Assembly (NCBI GenBank): GCA_002919265.1
Contig: PKEY01000029.1
Coordinates: 1-42,102 of the forward strand
Length of the DNA stretch: 42,102 bases
Origin: Hyphomicrobiaceae bacterium
GTDB lineage: Bacteria > Pseudomonadota > Alphaproteobacteria > Rhizobiales > Hyphomicrobiaceae
Direction: 5' to 3'
The notes below the pieces were generated by a model. It had not been told where the DNA came from and did not search any database. It saw nothing but the letters and a program-made list of their open reading frames with translations. The position numbers and the translations under genes are program-made. Of this stretch, positions 1 through 7,556 are shown in pieces. Every line of letters begins with the position of its first letter. The first letter of the stretch is position 1.

Positions 1-1053
1 AAAGTGCGCGAAAGCCATCTTCGCAACGAAGCCCGCAAATCGCGCGTTTCGCTCGAAGATGCTCGCGCGAACCGTTTTCGGTGCGATTGGTCGAACTACA
101 AGCCGCCCGTGCCATCGTTTCTTGGAACGCGGGCATTTGAGAATTACGACCTGAAGGAACTCACTCAGTACATCGACTGGTCGCCGTTCTTCGCGACTTG
201 GGAGTTGAACGGTCGCTTTCCGGCAATTCTCGACGACAACAAGGTAGGTCCCGAAGCACGGCGGCTTTATGCGGACGCCCAGCAGTTATTGGAGCGTATC
301 GTCGAGGAGCGCTGGCTGACCGCGAACGCTGTCGTGGGCTTTTGGCCGGCAAACGCCATTGGCGACGATATCGAGCTTTATACGGACGAAACACGCACGC
401 AGCGACTCACGGTGCTCCACACCCTGCGTCAGCAGATCGCGCGCGACCCGACGCGCAATCGGCCGCACACAGCGCTCGCCGATTTCATTGCCCCGCGCGA
501 AACCGGTATTGCCGATTACATTGGCGTGTTCGCTGTCACCGCTGGCATCGGCGAGGAGGAGGCGATCGCCAAGTACGTCAAGCCGCACGACGACTACACG
601 CGCATCATGCTCAAGGCGCTCGCGGATCGTTTGGCCGAAGCGTTCGCCGAGCGGATGCACGAACGGGTTCGCCGTGAGCTGTGGGGCTACGCGCCAGATG
701 AGCGGCTGACGAATGAAGAGCTGATTGCCGAGAAATATCGCGGCATTCGCCCAGCCCCTGGCTATCCGGCGCAGCCCGATCACACGGAGAAGGGCACGCT
801 GTTCAAGCTGCTGAATGCCACCGAGGCCACCGGCATTCAGTTGACTGAGAGCTACGCCATGTGGCCTGGCGCGGCAGTTTGCGGGCTCTATTTCTCGCAT
901 CCTGAAAGCCACTACTTCGGCGTCGGCAAGGTCGAGCGGGACCAGGTGGAGGATTATGCCCGGCGCAAGGGTTGGTCCGTGGAGGAGGCCGAGCGGTGGC
1001 TTTCTCCTGTGCTCAATTACGTCCCGAATGTCGCGACAGACGAAGCGGCGTGA
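1..1053 (+). CDS. metH: Cobalamin-dependent methionine synthase, C-terminal part
   Basis: This is the last 350 codons of a gene whose 5' end lies outside the window; the frame is open from base 1. The sequence matches the AdoMet-binding reactivation domain of MetH. Characteristic stretches are FLGTRAFENYDL, the TWELNGRFP segment, VGFWPAN, TALADFIAP, GIGEEEAIAKY, the HERVRRELWGY segment, and RGIRPAPGYPAQPDHTEK with the ESYAMWPGAAV segment near the end. In the family this domain binds S-adenosylmethionine and helps reduce cob(II)alamin back to the active cofactor. The full cytosolic enzyme makes methionine from homocysteine and methyl-tetrahydrofolate. The substrate-binding and cobalamin modules must lie upstream of the window. 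Identification is firm; completeness of the 5' part cannot be judged. Confidence 0.95.
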   Translation, partial: KVRESHLRNEARKSRVSLEDARANRFRCDWSNYKPPVPSFLGTRAFENYDLKELTQYIDWSPFFATWELNGRFPAILDDNKVGPEARRLYADAQQLLERIVEERWLTANAVVGFWPANAIGDDIELYTDETRTQRLTVLHTLRQQIARDPTRNRPHTALADFIAPRETGIADYIGVFAVTAGIGEEEAIAKYVKPHDDYTRIMLKALADRLAEAFAERMHERVRRELWGYAPDERLTNEELIAEKYRGIRPAPGYPAQPDHTEKGTLFKLLNATEATGIQLTESYAMWPGAAVCGLYFSHPESHYFGVGKVERDQVEDYARRKGWSVEEAERWLSPVLNYVPNVATDEAA

Positions 1054-1127
1054 TATGCCCCCTTCATTGGTCTGATGAGTCGTGCGGTCGGACAGCCCGA
1101 CGCGCCGACCGCGAAGGGGAGGGTCTC

Positions 1128-1463
1128 ATGCTTGGACGTCTGGTGCTGATCCTGCTGCAGCTCGCCATCGGCTGGTTCGGCACTCCTCAAGTGCTGCGCT
1201 ACGTTCCGGTGGGCGGTGATGCGCAGGTCTTCGTATATGCCGTAGCTGCGGCGATTATCATTTGGCTGGTCGGCGTGATCGGCGCACAGATCCTGAAGGA
1301 CGTCCCGATGCCCTCCGCAGGCACCCTTGCCGCCGCGCTCATCGGAGGTCTGATTGGCGCAGCCATCGTTGCGTTCAAGCTGAACCAGATGATCCCGATC
1401 AGTGCGCCGCCGTATCTTTGGCCGCTTGGTCTCGCAGTGCTCGGTTACGCGATCAAGAAGTAG
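1128..1463 (+). CDS. Small multi-spanning membrane protein, unknown function
   Basis: A 111-residue hydrophobic protein with about four predicted membrane segments: roughly residues 2-20, 30-50, 62-82 and 92-108. It ends in a short basic tail, AIKK. I chose the ATG at 1128 because a purine-rich ribosome site (GAAGGGGAGGG) lies just upstream; the open frame extends further upstream but overlaps metH. It starts 75 bases after the metH stop, so co-transcription is possible. A terminator-like hairpin follows it. I do not recognise a named family. It is real by hydrophobicity, frame and ribosome site. Confidence 0.7.
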   Translation: MLGRLVLILLQLAIGWFGTPQVLRYVPVGGDAQVFVYAVAAAIIIWLVGVIGAQILKDVPMPSAGTLAAALIGGLIGAAIVAFKLNQMIPISAPPYLWPLGLAVLGYAIKK

Positions 1464-1488
1464 CGCTCGTAAGTGCACAGAATCGGAA

Positions 1489-1513
1489 GAGGCGCGGAGT
1501 TGGACCGCGCCTC
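1489..1513 (+). terminator. Hairpin after the small membrane protein gene
   Basis: GAGGCGCGG and CCGCGCCTC form a perfect 9-bp stem around a 7-base loop, 26 bases after the stop codon. The following T-run is weak (CGTTTTG, about 15 bases later). It is therefore a probable but not textbook intrinsic terminator for the metH-membrane protein unit. Confidence 0.5.
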
Positions 1514-1637
1514 CTCTCCGGTAACTCGTTTTGTGCGCTGATTGATTAGTGCGCCTTCTGAGGGCCGTGGACTGATCTCACTTCGCTGGGAAGGATCGAG
1601 TTCTGTTCCTCAAGGACCGAACTGCCACGGACTCGCT

Positions 1638-1721
1638 TCAGATAAAGCCGAACACGATTGCAGCGAGGAAGCCGAACGACATGATCGCGGCAAGCACGTT
1701 CAGTCTCATCTTCAGTTCCAT
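1638..1721 (-). CDS. 27-residue single-span membrane micropeptide
   Basis: On the minus strand an ATG at 1721 is preceded by AAAGGAGG at 1727-1734, with five bases between: a near-perfect ribosome site. The frame runs 27 codons to TGA. The peptide starts MELKMRLNV and continues into an uninterrupted hydrophobic stretch of about 19 residues (VLAAIMSFGFLAAIVFGFI). It is therefore predicted to be an inner-membrane micropeptide with a short basic, cytoplasmic N-terminus. It stands alone in a 716-base gap between annotated-size genes. Function unknown. The strong ribosome site and clean amphipathic layout make it more than a chance frame. I have an impression that similar tiny membrane proteins occur in rhizobial genomes, but have not checked it. 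Confidence 0.6.
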   Translation of the reverse strand: MELKMRLNVLAAIMSFGFLAAIVFGFI

Positions 1722-2179
1722 CGTTGCCTCCTTTGCTGGGTGACCCCAGCGGTTGGCAGTGCAGGCAGGCCTGCGCGAACAGCCGGATTCTAAGAGAGCG
1801 TCTCAATCCGGCACAAGCGAAAAACGCTGCCGCAGTGCTATAGTTCTGTAATCTCTGGCAGTTTCCGACCGCTTGTCTCCCTTACTACTGCATGGGCGCA
1901 ACAGTGATGCTGAGCAATCACGAGGTTAGATGCTCAGATTCAGCGCCAATAACAACCAAGTTAACCTAAAGTTCCTTGGGCAGTCTGCGGCAACTGAGCC
2001 AAATAATACTCGGAAGACGTCGAAATTCTTTTGAATAAACCGGAAGCTTGTTGCCGGGGCTCGGCGCGGCAAATGTGCAACAGGTCGCTGCGTGCCGAAA
2101 TGTGTCAACAGCGTAGCAGGGGGTGCATTCTTGAGCCCGTTCGTGGTTGAATGATTCGCGCCAGATTGGAGGGACAAGG
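1722..2179. other. Intergenic region with a bulged hairpin
   Basis: No convincing protein frame in this 458-base stretch. GCCGGATT (1782-1789) and AATCCGGC (1805-1812) pair, and inside them GAGA (1794-1797) pairs with TCTC (1801-1804). This gives a 12-bp hairpin with a four-base bulge about 60 bases upstream of the micropeptide start on the minus strand. CTGAGCA (1910-1916) and TGCTCAG (1931-1937) form a looser inverted repeat. The rest presumably holds the divergent promoters of the micropeptide and the reductase; I cannot place a -35/-10 pair with confidence. Confidence 0.4.
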
Positions 2180-3163
2180 ATGCAGTTCAAGGCCCTGCTG
2201 CTGACAAAAAGCCCCGAGGGGCAGCGCGCAGATTGGACGGAGCTGAGTGACGCGGACCTGATGCCCGGCGACGTAACGGTTCGTATTACCCACTCAACCA
2301 TCAACTACAAGGACGGACTGGCCCTGACAGGCAAGGCGCCGGTCGTTCGCCGATGGCCGATGATCCCTGGCATCGACTTCGCCGGGGTCGTTACAGATTC
2401 GAGCCATCCCGATTTCGATACCGGCGACGAGGTCATCTTGAACGGCTGGGGCTTGGGCGAGACACACTACGGTGGCTATGCCGAGTACGCGCGTGTGAAC
2501 GGCGACTGGCTCGTCAAGCGACCGGATGTCTTCTCAGCCGCCCAGGCCATGGCCATTGGAACAGCCGGATATACGGCCATGCTCGCGGTCATGGCGCTTG
2601 AGGATCATGGGGTTACGCCTGATCGCGGACCAGTGCTGGTTACCGGCGCAGCCGGTGGGGTCGGCAGCATCGCGGTCACGCTCCTGGCCAGCCTGGGCTT
2701 TCACGTCATCGCATCGACGGGCCGTCAACAGGAAGCAGACTTCCTCAAGAGCCTCGGCGCGGCGGAAATCATCGACCGGGCGGAGCTTAGCGGCCCGGCA
2801 AAGCCGCTTGGCAAGGAGCGCTGGGCAGGTGCGGTTGACGTCGCGGGCAGCCATACGCTGGCCAACGTCCTGAGCATGACCCGCTATGGCGGCACTGTCG
2901 CCGCTTGCGGCCTGGCTCAAGGCATAGATCTACCCGGCACCGTAGCCCCCTTCATTCTGCGCGGTGTGACGCTTGCCGGTATCGACAGCGTCATGTGTCC
3001 GAGGCCGCGCCGGGAAGCGGCCTGGCAGCGCCTCGCGCGGGATCTCGACCGCGGCAAGCTCGATGCGCTGAGCATAGCACGGCCAATAACTGACGTGCTC
3101 TCCCTGGCTCCGGAAATTCTTGCCGGCAAGGTGCGGGGACGTATCATCCTGGAGGTTGGCTAA
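2180..3163 (+). CDS. acuI: Acrylyl-CoA reductase / quinone oxidoreductase, YhdH/AcuI family
   Basis: A 327-residue medium-chain reductase. An N-terminal GroES-like fold ([28 protein letters not shown]) is followed by an NADPH Rossmann fold with [10 protein letters not shown] at residues 154-163. The segment [11 protein letters not shown] and the closing [11 protein letters not shown] segment are hallmarks of the YhdH/AcuI branch, in which AcuI reduces acrylyl-CoA to propionyl-CoA. No zinc-binding cysteines are seen, as expected. The ATG at 2180 was preferred over one 11 codons upstream because GGAGGGA lies at 2168-2174. The gene converges on the crotonase gene and shares a terminator with it. 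The subfamily is clear; the physiological substrate is inferred. Confidence 0.85.
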   Translation: MQFKALLLTKSPEGQRADWTELSDADLMPGDVTVRITHSTINYKDGLALTGKAPVVRRWPMIPGIDFAGVVTDSSHPDFDTGDEVILNGWGLGETHYGGYAEYARVNGDWLVKRPDVFSAAQAMAIGTAGYTAMLAVMALEDHGVTPDRGPVLVTGAAGGVGSIAVTLLASLGFHVIASTGRQQEADFLKSLGAAEIIDRAELSGPAKPLGKERWAGAVDVAGSHTLANVLSMTRYGGTVAACGLAQGIDLPGTVAPFILRGVTLAGIDSVMCPRPRREAAWQRLARDLDRGKLDALSIARPITDVLSLAPEILAGKVRGRIILEVG

Positions 3164-3187
3164 GGCGCTGCGGCGTCAGCGCCTTTT
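3162..3187. terminator. Shared terminator between convergent genes
   Basis: AAGGCGCTG (3162-3170) and CAGCGCCTT (3177-3185) form a perfect 9-bp stem with a 6-base loop, followed by further Ts on the plus strand. On the minus strand the stem ends in an A-flanked run. It overlaps the stop codons of both flanking genes (TAA 3161-3163 plus, TGA 3189-3187 minus), so it probably serves both directions. Confidence 0.7.
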
Positions 3188-3987
3188 CAGCGGCCGCGAA
3201 ACACCGGCTTGCGTTTCTCCATGAAGGCGCGGCGCCCTTCGATGTAGTCCTCGCTTTGGAAGCACGCATCGACGTAACGGTCGAGCGCGGAAATGTCGGG
3301 GTTCTCGGGCCTGAGCGTGAACTCGTCGATGGCTCTTTTCGCTGCAAGAATGGAAAGAGGCGCGTTGGCCGCGATCTCGTTAGCTAGGACGGTCGCCGCC
3401 TCCGTCAGCTTTTCGGAGGGGTGCACGCTATTCACCAACCCCATAGCGAACGCCTCATCGGCGTTGTAGCGCCGGCCCGTGTAGAGCAGCTCGCGTGCGC
3501 GTGCGGGGCTCACGACCGCCAGCAACGGCCTGATCCAGCGCGGATTGTAGCCGATGCCAAGTTTCGCCGCCGGAACGCTGAACTGGGCGGTGTTGGAAGC
3601 CACGCGCAAATCGCAGCAAATGGCGAGCTCCAGCCCACCGCCCATGCAGTAACCGCGAATGGCCGCGATTGTTGGTTTTGAGCAACGGGCCACGGCCTCG
3701 AAGGCGGTATTATTCAGGGCGTCATACTCAGCGGCCTTTTCGGCGGTTCGCCCCGTTTCGAACTCGGAGATGTCTGCACCTGCGGAGAAAGCCTTCTCGC
3801 CGGCGCCGGTCAGCACGATCACGCGGACCTCGGGATCTTCCTCGGCCTTCCGAATAAGCCGGGGCAGGGCTGCCCACATCGCCATCGTAAAGGCATTGAG
3901 ACGGGAAGGATTATCCACGATCAGCCAGCGAATGTTGCCCCGATCCTCAACTCTGAGCTGGGGTAGATTATTTTTCTCGTGTATCAT
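3187..3987 (-). CDS. Enoyl-CoA hydratase/isomerase (crotonase) family protein
   Basis: A 266-residue crotonase-fold protein, the normal family length. The oxyanion-hole motifs are present: FSAGADISEF around residues 67-76 and MGGGLELAICCDLRVA from about 115. Glu120 in GGGLE corresponds to the first catalytic glutamate of mitochondrial enoyl-CoA hydratase. The second catalytic glutamate, normally in PEILLG, is replaced by alanine (PAAKLG, Ala140). A different acyl-CoA reaction (isomerase, hydrolase or lyase) is therefore as likely as hydration. The start ATG has GAGG five to nine bases upstream. It is divergent from cysE and convergent with the acuI-type gene. CoA chemistry is sure, the exact reaction is not. 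Confidence 0.85.
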   Translation of the reverse strand: MIHEKNNLPQLRVEDRGNIRWLIVDNPSRLNAFTMAMWAALPRLIRKAEEDPEVRVIVLTGAGEKAFSAGADISEFETGRTAEKAAEYDALNNTAFEAVARCSKPTIAAIRGYCMGGGLELAICCDLRVASNTAQFSVPAAKLGIGYNPRWIRPLLAVVSPARARELLYTGRRYNADEAFAMGLVNSVHPSEKLTEAATVLANEIAANAPLSILAAKRAIDEFTLRPENPDISALDRYVDACFQSEDYIEGRRAFMEKRKPVFRGR

Positions 3988-4025
3988 CCTTGCCTCGCGC
4001 CGGTATTGTTCCCAGCTGTTTTAGT

Positions 4026-4044
4026 CGCCCGAAAGGTTCGGGCG
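4026..4044. repeat. Compact hairpin in the divergent crotonase-cysE region
   Basis: CGCCCGAA and TTCGGGCG form an 8-bp perfect stem with a 3-base loop, about 40 bases upstream of the crotonase start and 138 bases upstream of cysE. It has no T-run on either side, so it is not a standard terminator. It may be a leader structure or an operator. Confidence 0.35.
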
Positions 4045-4181
4045 CAAATGTTTGGACGGTTCTGAGCGAGCTGGTGTTCGGCGCATTTGGGCAGATGCTG
4101 GCGTTGACTAGGGCGGTGGCCCTCGTTAGGGCTGAGTGAACCGAGCCGGCTGGCCAAGGTTGCTACGGCAGGAGATGGATC

Positions 4182-5015
4182 ATGACACCGTCCCCGTATA
4201 TCGCTCACGGCAGGGTTGCGCAGGTGGATCCCATCTGGGCTGAAATTCGTCGGGAAGCCGAAGAGGCCATTCGTAGCGAGCCTGCGCTTGGCGGTTTCAT
4301 CTTCGCGACGGTGCTGAGTCACGATCGGCTGGAGGACGCTGTTTGCCACCGGCTGGCGCAAAGGCTCAACCACTCGGACGTGGATGCCGGCTTGATCAAT
4401 CAGACGTTCCTGGACGTCCTTTCACGGACACCGGATCTGGGCCGCGCTTTCCGCGCGGACCTGGCTGCAGTGTACGACCGCGATCCCGCGTGCAATCGCT
4501 ACATCGAGCCGCTTCTTTACTTCAAAGGCTTCCACGCCCTCGTCACCCATCGTTTCGCGCACGAGCTGTGGAAGAAGGGCCGGCGCGACTTCGCGCTTTA
4601 TCTGCAGAGCCAGTCCTCGCGAATTTTCGCTGTCGATATTCACCCGGCGGCGCGCATTGGCATCGGCATCATGATCGATCATGCAACCGGTGTTGTGATT
4701 GGCGAGACGGCGACGGTGGGCGATAACACCTCGTTGCTGCACGGCGTGACGCTGGGCGGCAGCGGCAAAGAAAGCGGTGACCGTCACCCCAAGATAGGCG
4801 CCAATGTCATGATCGGGGCCGGCGCCAAGGTGCTGGGCAACATCAAGGTGGGGGACTGCTCGCGCGTTGCAGCCGGCAGCGTTGTCTTGAAGGACGTCCC
4901 GCCGAATACGACAGTCGCCGGCGTGCCTGCGAAAGTGGTAGGACCAGCCGGTTGTCCGGAGCCAGCCCGCACCATGGATCAGCGGCTCAACCCCGACGAT
5001 TGCGGCTGCGGCTGA
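4182..5015 (+). CDS. cysE: Serine O-acetyltransferase
   Basis: 277 residues, a normal length for CysE. An alpha-helical N-terminal domain (about residues 1-150, with the family segments AVYDRDPACNRYIEPLL and KGFHALVTHRFAHELW) precedes a left-handed beta-helix of hexapeptide repeats. Active-site residues expected for the family are visible: Asp152 and His154 in DIHPAARIG, Asp166-His167 in MIDHATG and His187 in LLHGVTLGG. The enzyme acetylates serine with acetyl-CoA, the first step of cysteine synthesis. The acidic, cysteine-containing tail ends CGCG; in other CysE proteins the tail inserts into cysteine synthase, but here the usual terminal isoleucine is absent. AGGAGA lies just upstream of the ATG. 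DUF3126 and a gamma carbonic anhydrase follow. Confidence 0.95.
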   Translation: MTPSPYIAHGRVAQVDPIWAEIRREAEEAIRSEPALGGFIFATVLSHDRLEDAVCHRLAQRLNHSDVDAGLINQTFLDVLSRTPDLGRAFRADLAAVYDRDPACNRYIEPLLYFKGFHALVTHRFAHELWKKGRRDFALYLQSQSSRIFAVDIHPAARIGIGIMIDHATGVVIGETATVGDNTSLLHGVTLGGSGKESGDRHPKIGANVMIGAGAKVLGNIKVGDCSRVAAGSVVLKDVPPNTTVAGVPAKVVGPAGCPEPARTMDQRLNPDDCGCG

Positions 5016-5057
5016 CGACAGCAATCACATCTGAAACCTGAAAAGAAAGCGTAGTCT

Positions 5058-5273
5058 ATGAAGAGGGATCTGCCTCGCGTGCAGAATTATTTGCGCAAGC
5101 TCTTCCGTACCGATGAGCTTCGCGTCGTGCCTCATGCCAAGAAAAAGGACATGGCCGAGGTTTTCATCGGCGATGAGTTCATTGCGCCCCTCTATCGGGA
5201 AGAGGAAGACGGAGAGGTTTCCTATCAGCTCCAGGTCGTCATCCTGGATGTCGACCTTGAGGACGAGGAGTGA
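5058..5273 (+). CDS. DUF3126 family protein
   Basis: A 71-residue acidic protein starting MKRDLPRVQNYLRKLF. The central VPHAKKKDMAEVFIGDEFI segment and the C-terminal ILDVDLEDEE fit the DUF3126 family of alphaproteobacteria. No catalytic motif or membrane segment is visible, so a small cytosolic protein is likely. It lies 42 bases after cysE and 14 bases before the gamma carbonic anhydrase start, so the three are probably one transcript. The function of the family is unknown to me; the neighbourhood hints at a link to sulfur or CO2/bicarbonate metabolism but does not prove one. The ribosome site is weak. Confidence 0.8.
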   Translation: MKRDLPRVQNYLRKLFRTDELRVVPHAKKKDMAEVFIGDEFIAPLYREEEDGEVSYQLQVVILDVDLEDEE

Positions 5274-5287
5274 AGCGGGGAGGGGCC

Positions 5288-5818
5288 ATGGCTCTGTTCA
5301 GGCTGGATGACGTTCGCGTCAGAACGCCGGGGGAAGGGCGGTACTGGGTGGCCGAGAACGCCACCGTGATCGGCAATGTTCACATCGGCGAGGATGTGAG
5401 CATCTGGTTCAATACCGTCATTCGCGGCGATAACGAGCCGATCGAGATCGGAAACGGATCGAACATCCAGGACGGTTGCGTGCTGCACACCGACCCGGGC
5501 TTTCCGATGATCATTGGGCCGGACTGCACTATCGGCCATATGGTCATGCTGCATGGTTGCAAGATCGGGCGCGGCAGCCTCATTGGCATTGGCTCCATCA
5601 TCCTCAACGGGGCTGTCATCGGTGAGGAATGCTTGATCGGAGCCAACACGCTCATACCGGAAGGCAAGGAAATTCCGCCACGTTCCGTGGTGATGGGCTC
5701 GCCGGGCAAGATCGTGCGGCAAGTGACAGATGCTGACCTCGCAAGGCTGCAGGCTGGCGCGGCGCACTACCGGCAGAATTGGCGGCGCTTCGCGGCAGGT
5801 TTGGCACCGCAGACCTGA
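5288..5818 (+). CDS. Gamma-class carbonic anhydrase family protein
   Basis: 176 residues forming a left-handed beta-helix with hexapeptide repeats (ATVIGNVHIGEDVSIW, RGDNEPIEIGNGSNIQD) and a C-terminal helix. The zinc ligands of the family are in place: His67 in VLHTDPG, and His84 and His89 in GHMVMLHGC. Such proteins hydrate CO2 or bind related small molecules; many bacterial members have little measured activity. I chose the ATG at 5288 because GGGGAGGGG lies directly upstream; a GTG six codons earlier overlaps the DUF3126 stop. It is the last gene of the cysE run and is followed by a strong terminator. Confidence 0.9.
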   Translation: MALFRLDDVRVRTPGEGRYWVAENATVIGNVHIGEDVSIWFNTVIRGDNEPIEIGNGSNIQDGCVLHTDPGFPMIIGPDCTIGHMVMLHGCKIGRGSLIGIGSIILNGAVIGEECLIGANTLIPEGKEIPPRSVVMGSPGKIVRQVTDADLARLQAGAAHYRQNWRRFAAGLAPQT

Positions 5819-5837
5819 GGTTGCCTTCTGACCTCTT

Positions 5838-5873
5838 AAAAAACTACGGCGCAGCTTCGAGCTGCGCCGCTTT
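5838..5873. terminator. Bidirectional intrinsic terminator
   Basis: CGGCGCAGCT (5847-5856) and AGCTGCGCCG (5860-5869) form a 10-bp perfect stem with a TCG loop. On the plus side it is followed by CTTTCGCTT. On the minus side it is flanked by six As (5838-5843), which read as a U-run for the minus-strand transglutaminase-like gene. It ends both convergent transcripts. Confidence 0.8.
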
Positions 5874-5903
5874 CGCTTCGAAACCGAGACCCAAGCTATC
5901 AGC

Positions 5904-6548
5904 TCACTGGCGGTTCCGCACCACAGCGATCGCAGCCGGCGAGTAGGCTTGCGGGTTGAGCGAGACCCAAACATTCGGGTCGAGGAACGACTGGCGCATG
6001 ATGTATTCGTAAGGCTTCATGTACCAGAGCATCACCTCGTCGACCTTGTTGTCAAGTATGAAGTCTCCCTGAAGCGTGCGCGCCGTGAGAACTGCGTGCC
6101 CTTCACCCAGCTCGTCGCGGACCACCGTCATGAGCAGTGCGCTGGATGGCCAGCCACGCTCGATGAGAATTTTCCGCTTAAGAAGGGCGTAATCTTCGCA
6201 ATCGCCCTTGTCTGTGGGGATGACCCAGCGTTCGGTCACACCGAAGAGCTCCTGGTCCGTCGCGGGACGGATGAGTCGGTTTACGTAGCGATTGACCTCA
6301 TCCAGCTCGCTCAGGCGCTCGGGGGTCGCGTTGAAGCGTTGCTCGCGGCCCGACGTTGGTGTCGGCCGGCATTCCTGGGGGTATGCTTGGCAGAACTGAA
6401 CGAAACCGAAGGGTGGTATCGCCTGGCCGAAAACTCGCATGTAAAGCGAAGCATGCTCCGCGGCTCTTATTCTCGAGTTATCGGCCGCCGCACTCCCAGC
6501 GTGTAGCAGCCCGGACACCACTATGAGCACGAGAGCCTTTACGCGCAT
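5904..6548 (-). CDS. Secreted transglutaminase-like cysteine peptidase (BTLCP family)
   Basis: 214 residues from the ATG at 6548, beginning with a clear signal peptide (MRVKALVLIVVSGLLHAGSA, cleavage near AAA|DN). The mature part carries the Cys-His-Asp triad of bacterial transglutaminase-like cysteine peptidases: Cys117 in KGDCEDYALLK, His151 in GEGHAVLTAR and Asp166 in FILDNK. The family is predicted to act in the periplasm, and some relatives (LapG) process surface adhesins. The long upstream extension of the frame, to 6785, has no signal peptide and overlaps the PilZ gene, so it was rejected. No LapD partner is visible. A c-di-GMP-type PilZ gene lies immediately upstream on the same strand. 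Confidence 0.8.
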   Translation of the reverse strand: MRVKALVLIVVSGLLHAGSAAADNSRIRAAEHASLYMRVFGQAIPPFGFVQFCQAYPQECRPTPTSGREQRFNATPERLSELDEVNRYVNRLIRPATDQELFGVTERWVIPTDKGDCEDYALLKRKILIERGWPSSALLMTVVRDELGEGHAVLTARTLQGDFILDNKVDEVMLWYMKPYEYIMRQSFLDPNVWVSLNPQAYSPAAIAVVRNRQ

Positions 6549-6714
6549 GCCACGCAACCCCACCCACAAACTCGCAACGCGCTCCGCGAAAGCTTGTACA
6601 ACACCCGGAGCAGTTACAGCACGCTTGCCTTTAACCTTACGAGCGTTTGCGACGAAATCGTGTTGCCCGGCCGCCTGAGAGCGGTCGGCGCCATTCCACT
6701 GGACAAGCTGTGGA

Positions 6715-7386
6715 TCATCGAAAGGTACGCCGCAACGCATCGGGATTCTGCATGTTGATAAATTGAAGACCGAGCCCTTCCGCATGATGACGGACGACTT
6801 TGGCTCGCAGCTTGCCGAGGACCACCTCGCTGCCGATCATCGGGCGCGCATCCGTTTCGACGGAGGCCCCGGAAACCGAGACATCGATCACGCGCACGGG
6901 GATCGAGATGTCGTCGTCGAGGCGAAGCGTGGTCGTGTTGTTGGCGGTAAATCTTGGATGCCGGCGCTGGTGGGCCGCGCTCGCGCCATGGCGCCCGCTG
7001 AAAGCTTCGAGCTGGGTGGCCAGCTTCTCCCGCTTGTGCTGGGTGATGGTGAATTCGATGGCAAAACCGCCGTCGAACGTCCGGACGACATTGCCTTCGA
7101 GCCCGCCGATTTGCTCAAAGTAGGCAACGATCCGTTCGCCCACCTCGACCGGAACCGGAGTTACGATCGCGGCACCGCCACAGGAGATGTCCTTTAGCCT
7201 GCAGGGGTGCTCTTCCTTGTTCTGCCGCATGAAGCGGCCGGCCAGGACGATCCTGTAGCGCTTGTACTGCCGCTGCTCACGCCCGGCCCCCAGCTGCGAT
7301 CCAGTCGCAATACGACTGCTCGAACCGTCGAAAGCCGTTGCGCTGATCTGCGTCCTCAACATGAACAGCTCGCAGTCATGCCTCAC
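6715..7386 (-). CDS. Tandem PilZ-domain protein
   Basis: 223 residues with two PilZ domains. The first has RxxxR at residues 39-43 (RQYKR) and DISCGG at 66-71. The second has RxxxR at 141-145 (RRHPR) and DVSVSG at 168-173. Both match the c-di-GMP binding consensus RxxxR...[DN]xSxxG, so both could bind the second messenger. No membrane segment or output domain is present, pointing to a cytosolic effector or adaptor. The longest frame starts with GTG at 7386; an ATG eight codons in (7362) is an alternative, and neither has a strong ribosome site. It is followed by the transglutaminase-like peptidase gene 166 bases downstream. Confidence 0.85.
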   Translation of the reverse strand: MRHDCELFMLRTQISATAFDGSSSRIATGSQLGAGREQRQYKRYRIVLAGRFMRQNKEEHPCRLKDISCGGAAIVTPVPVEVGERIVAYFEQIGGLEGNVVRTFDGGFAIEFTITQHKREKLATQLEAFSGRHGASAAHQRRHPRFTANNTTTLRLDDDISIPVRVIDVSVSGASVETDARPMIGSEVVLGKLRAKVVRHHAEGLGLQFINMQNPDALRRTFR

Positions 7387-7506
7387 GCCGTCCAGCTACA
7401 CAGTTGCTGTCCGGTGAAGGCGCACCGATGACCCGATTTCCTTCCCGTATGGGGTCGACTATCGGAGCGAGCCGTTAAGGAACCGTAATTCCGGCGCACG
7501 AAATTG

Positions 7507-7527
7507 CCCGGAGAGCCGATCTCCGGG
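7507..7527 (-). terminator. Probable terminator of the PAS_5 gene
   Basis: CCCGGAGA and TCTCCGGG form an 8-bp perfect stem with a 5-base loop, 30 bases beyond the PAS gene stop on the minus strand. The T-run is poor (AATTTCG), so termination is likely but weak. Confidence 0.45.
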
Positions 7528-7556
7528 GCACAAATCTCCGGCAGGAAGGGTGGAAA

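Noticed and set aside
5225..5974. 249-codon minus-strand open frame
   Set aside because: It overlaps the gamma carbonic anhydrase gene and runs through the bidirectional terminator, with no ribosome site or family features.
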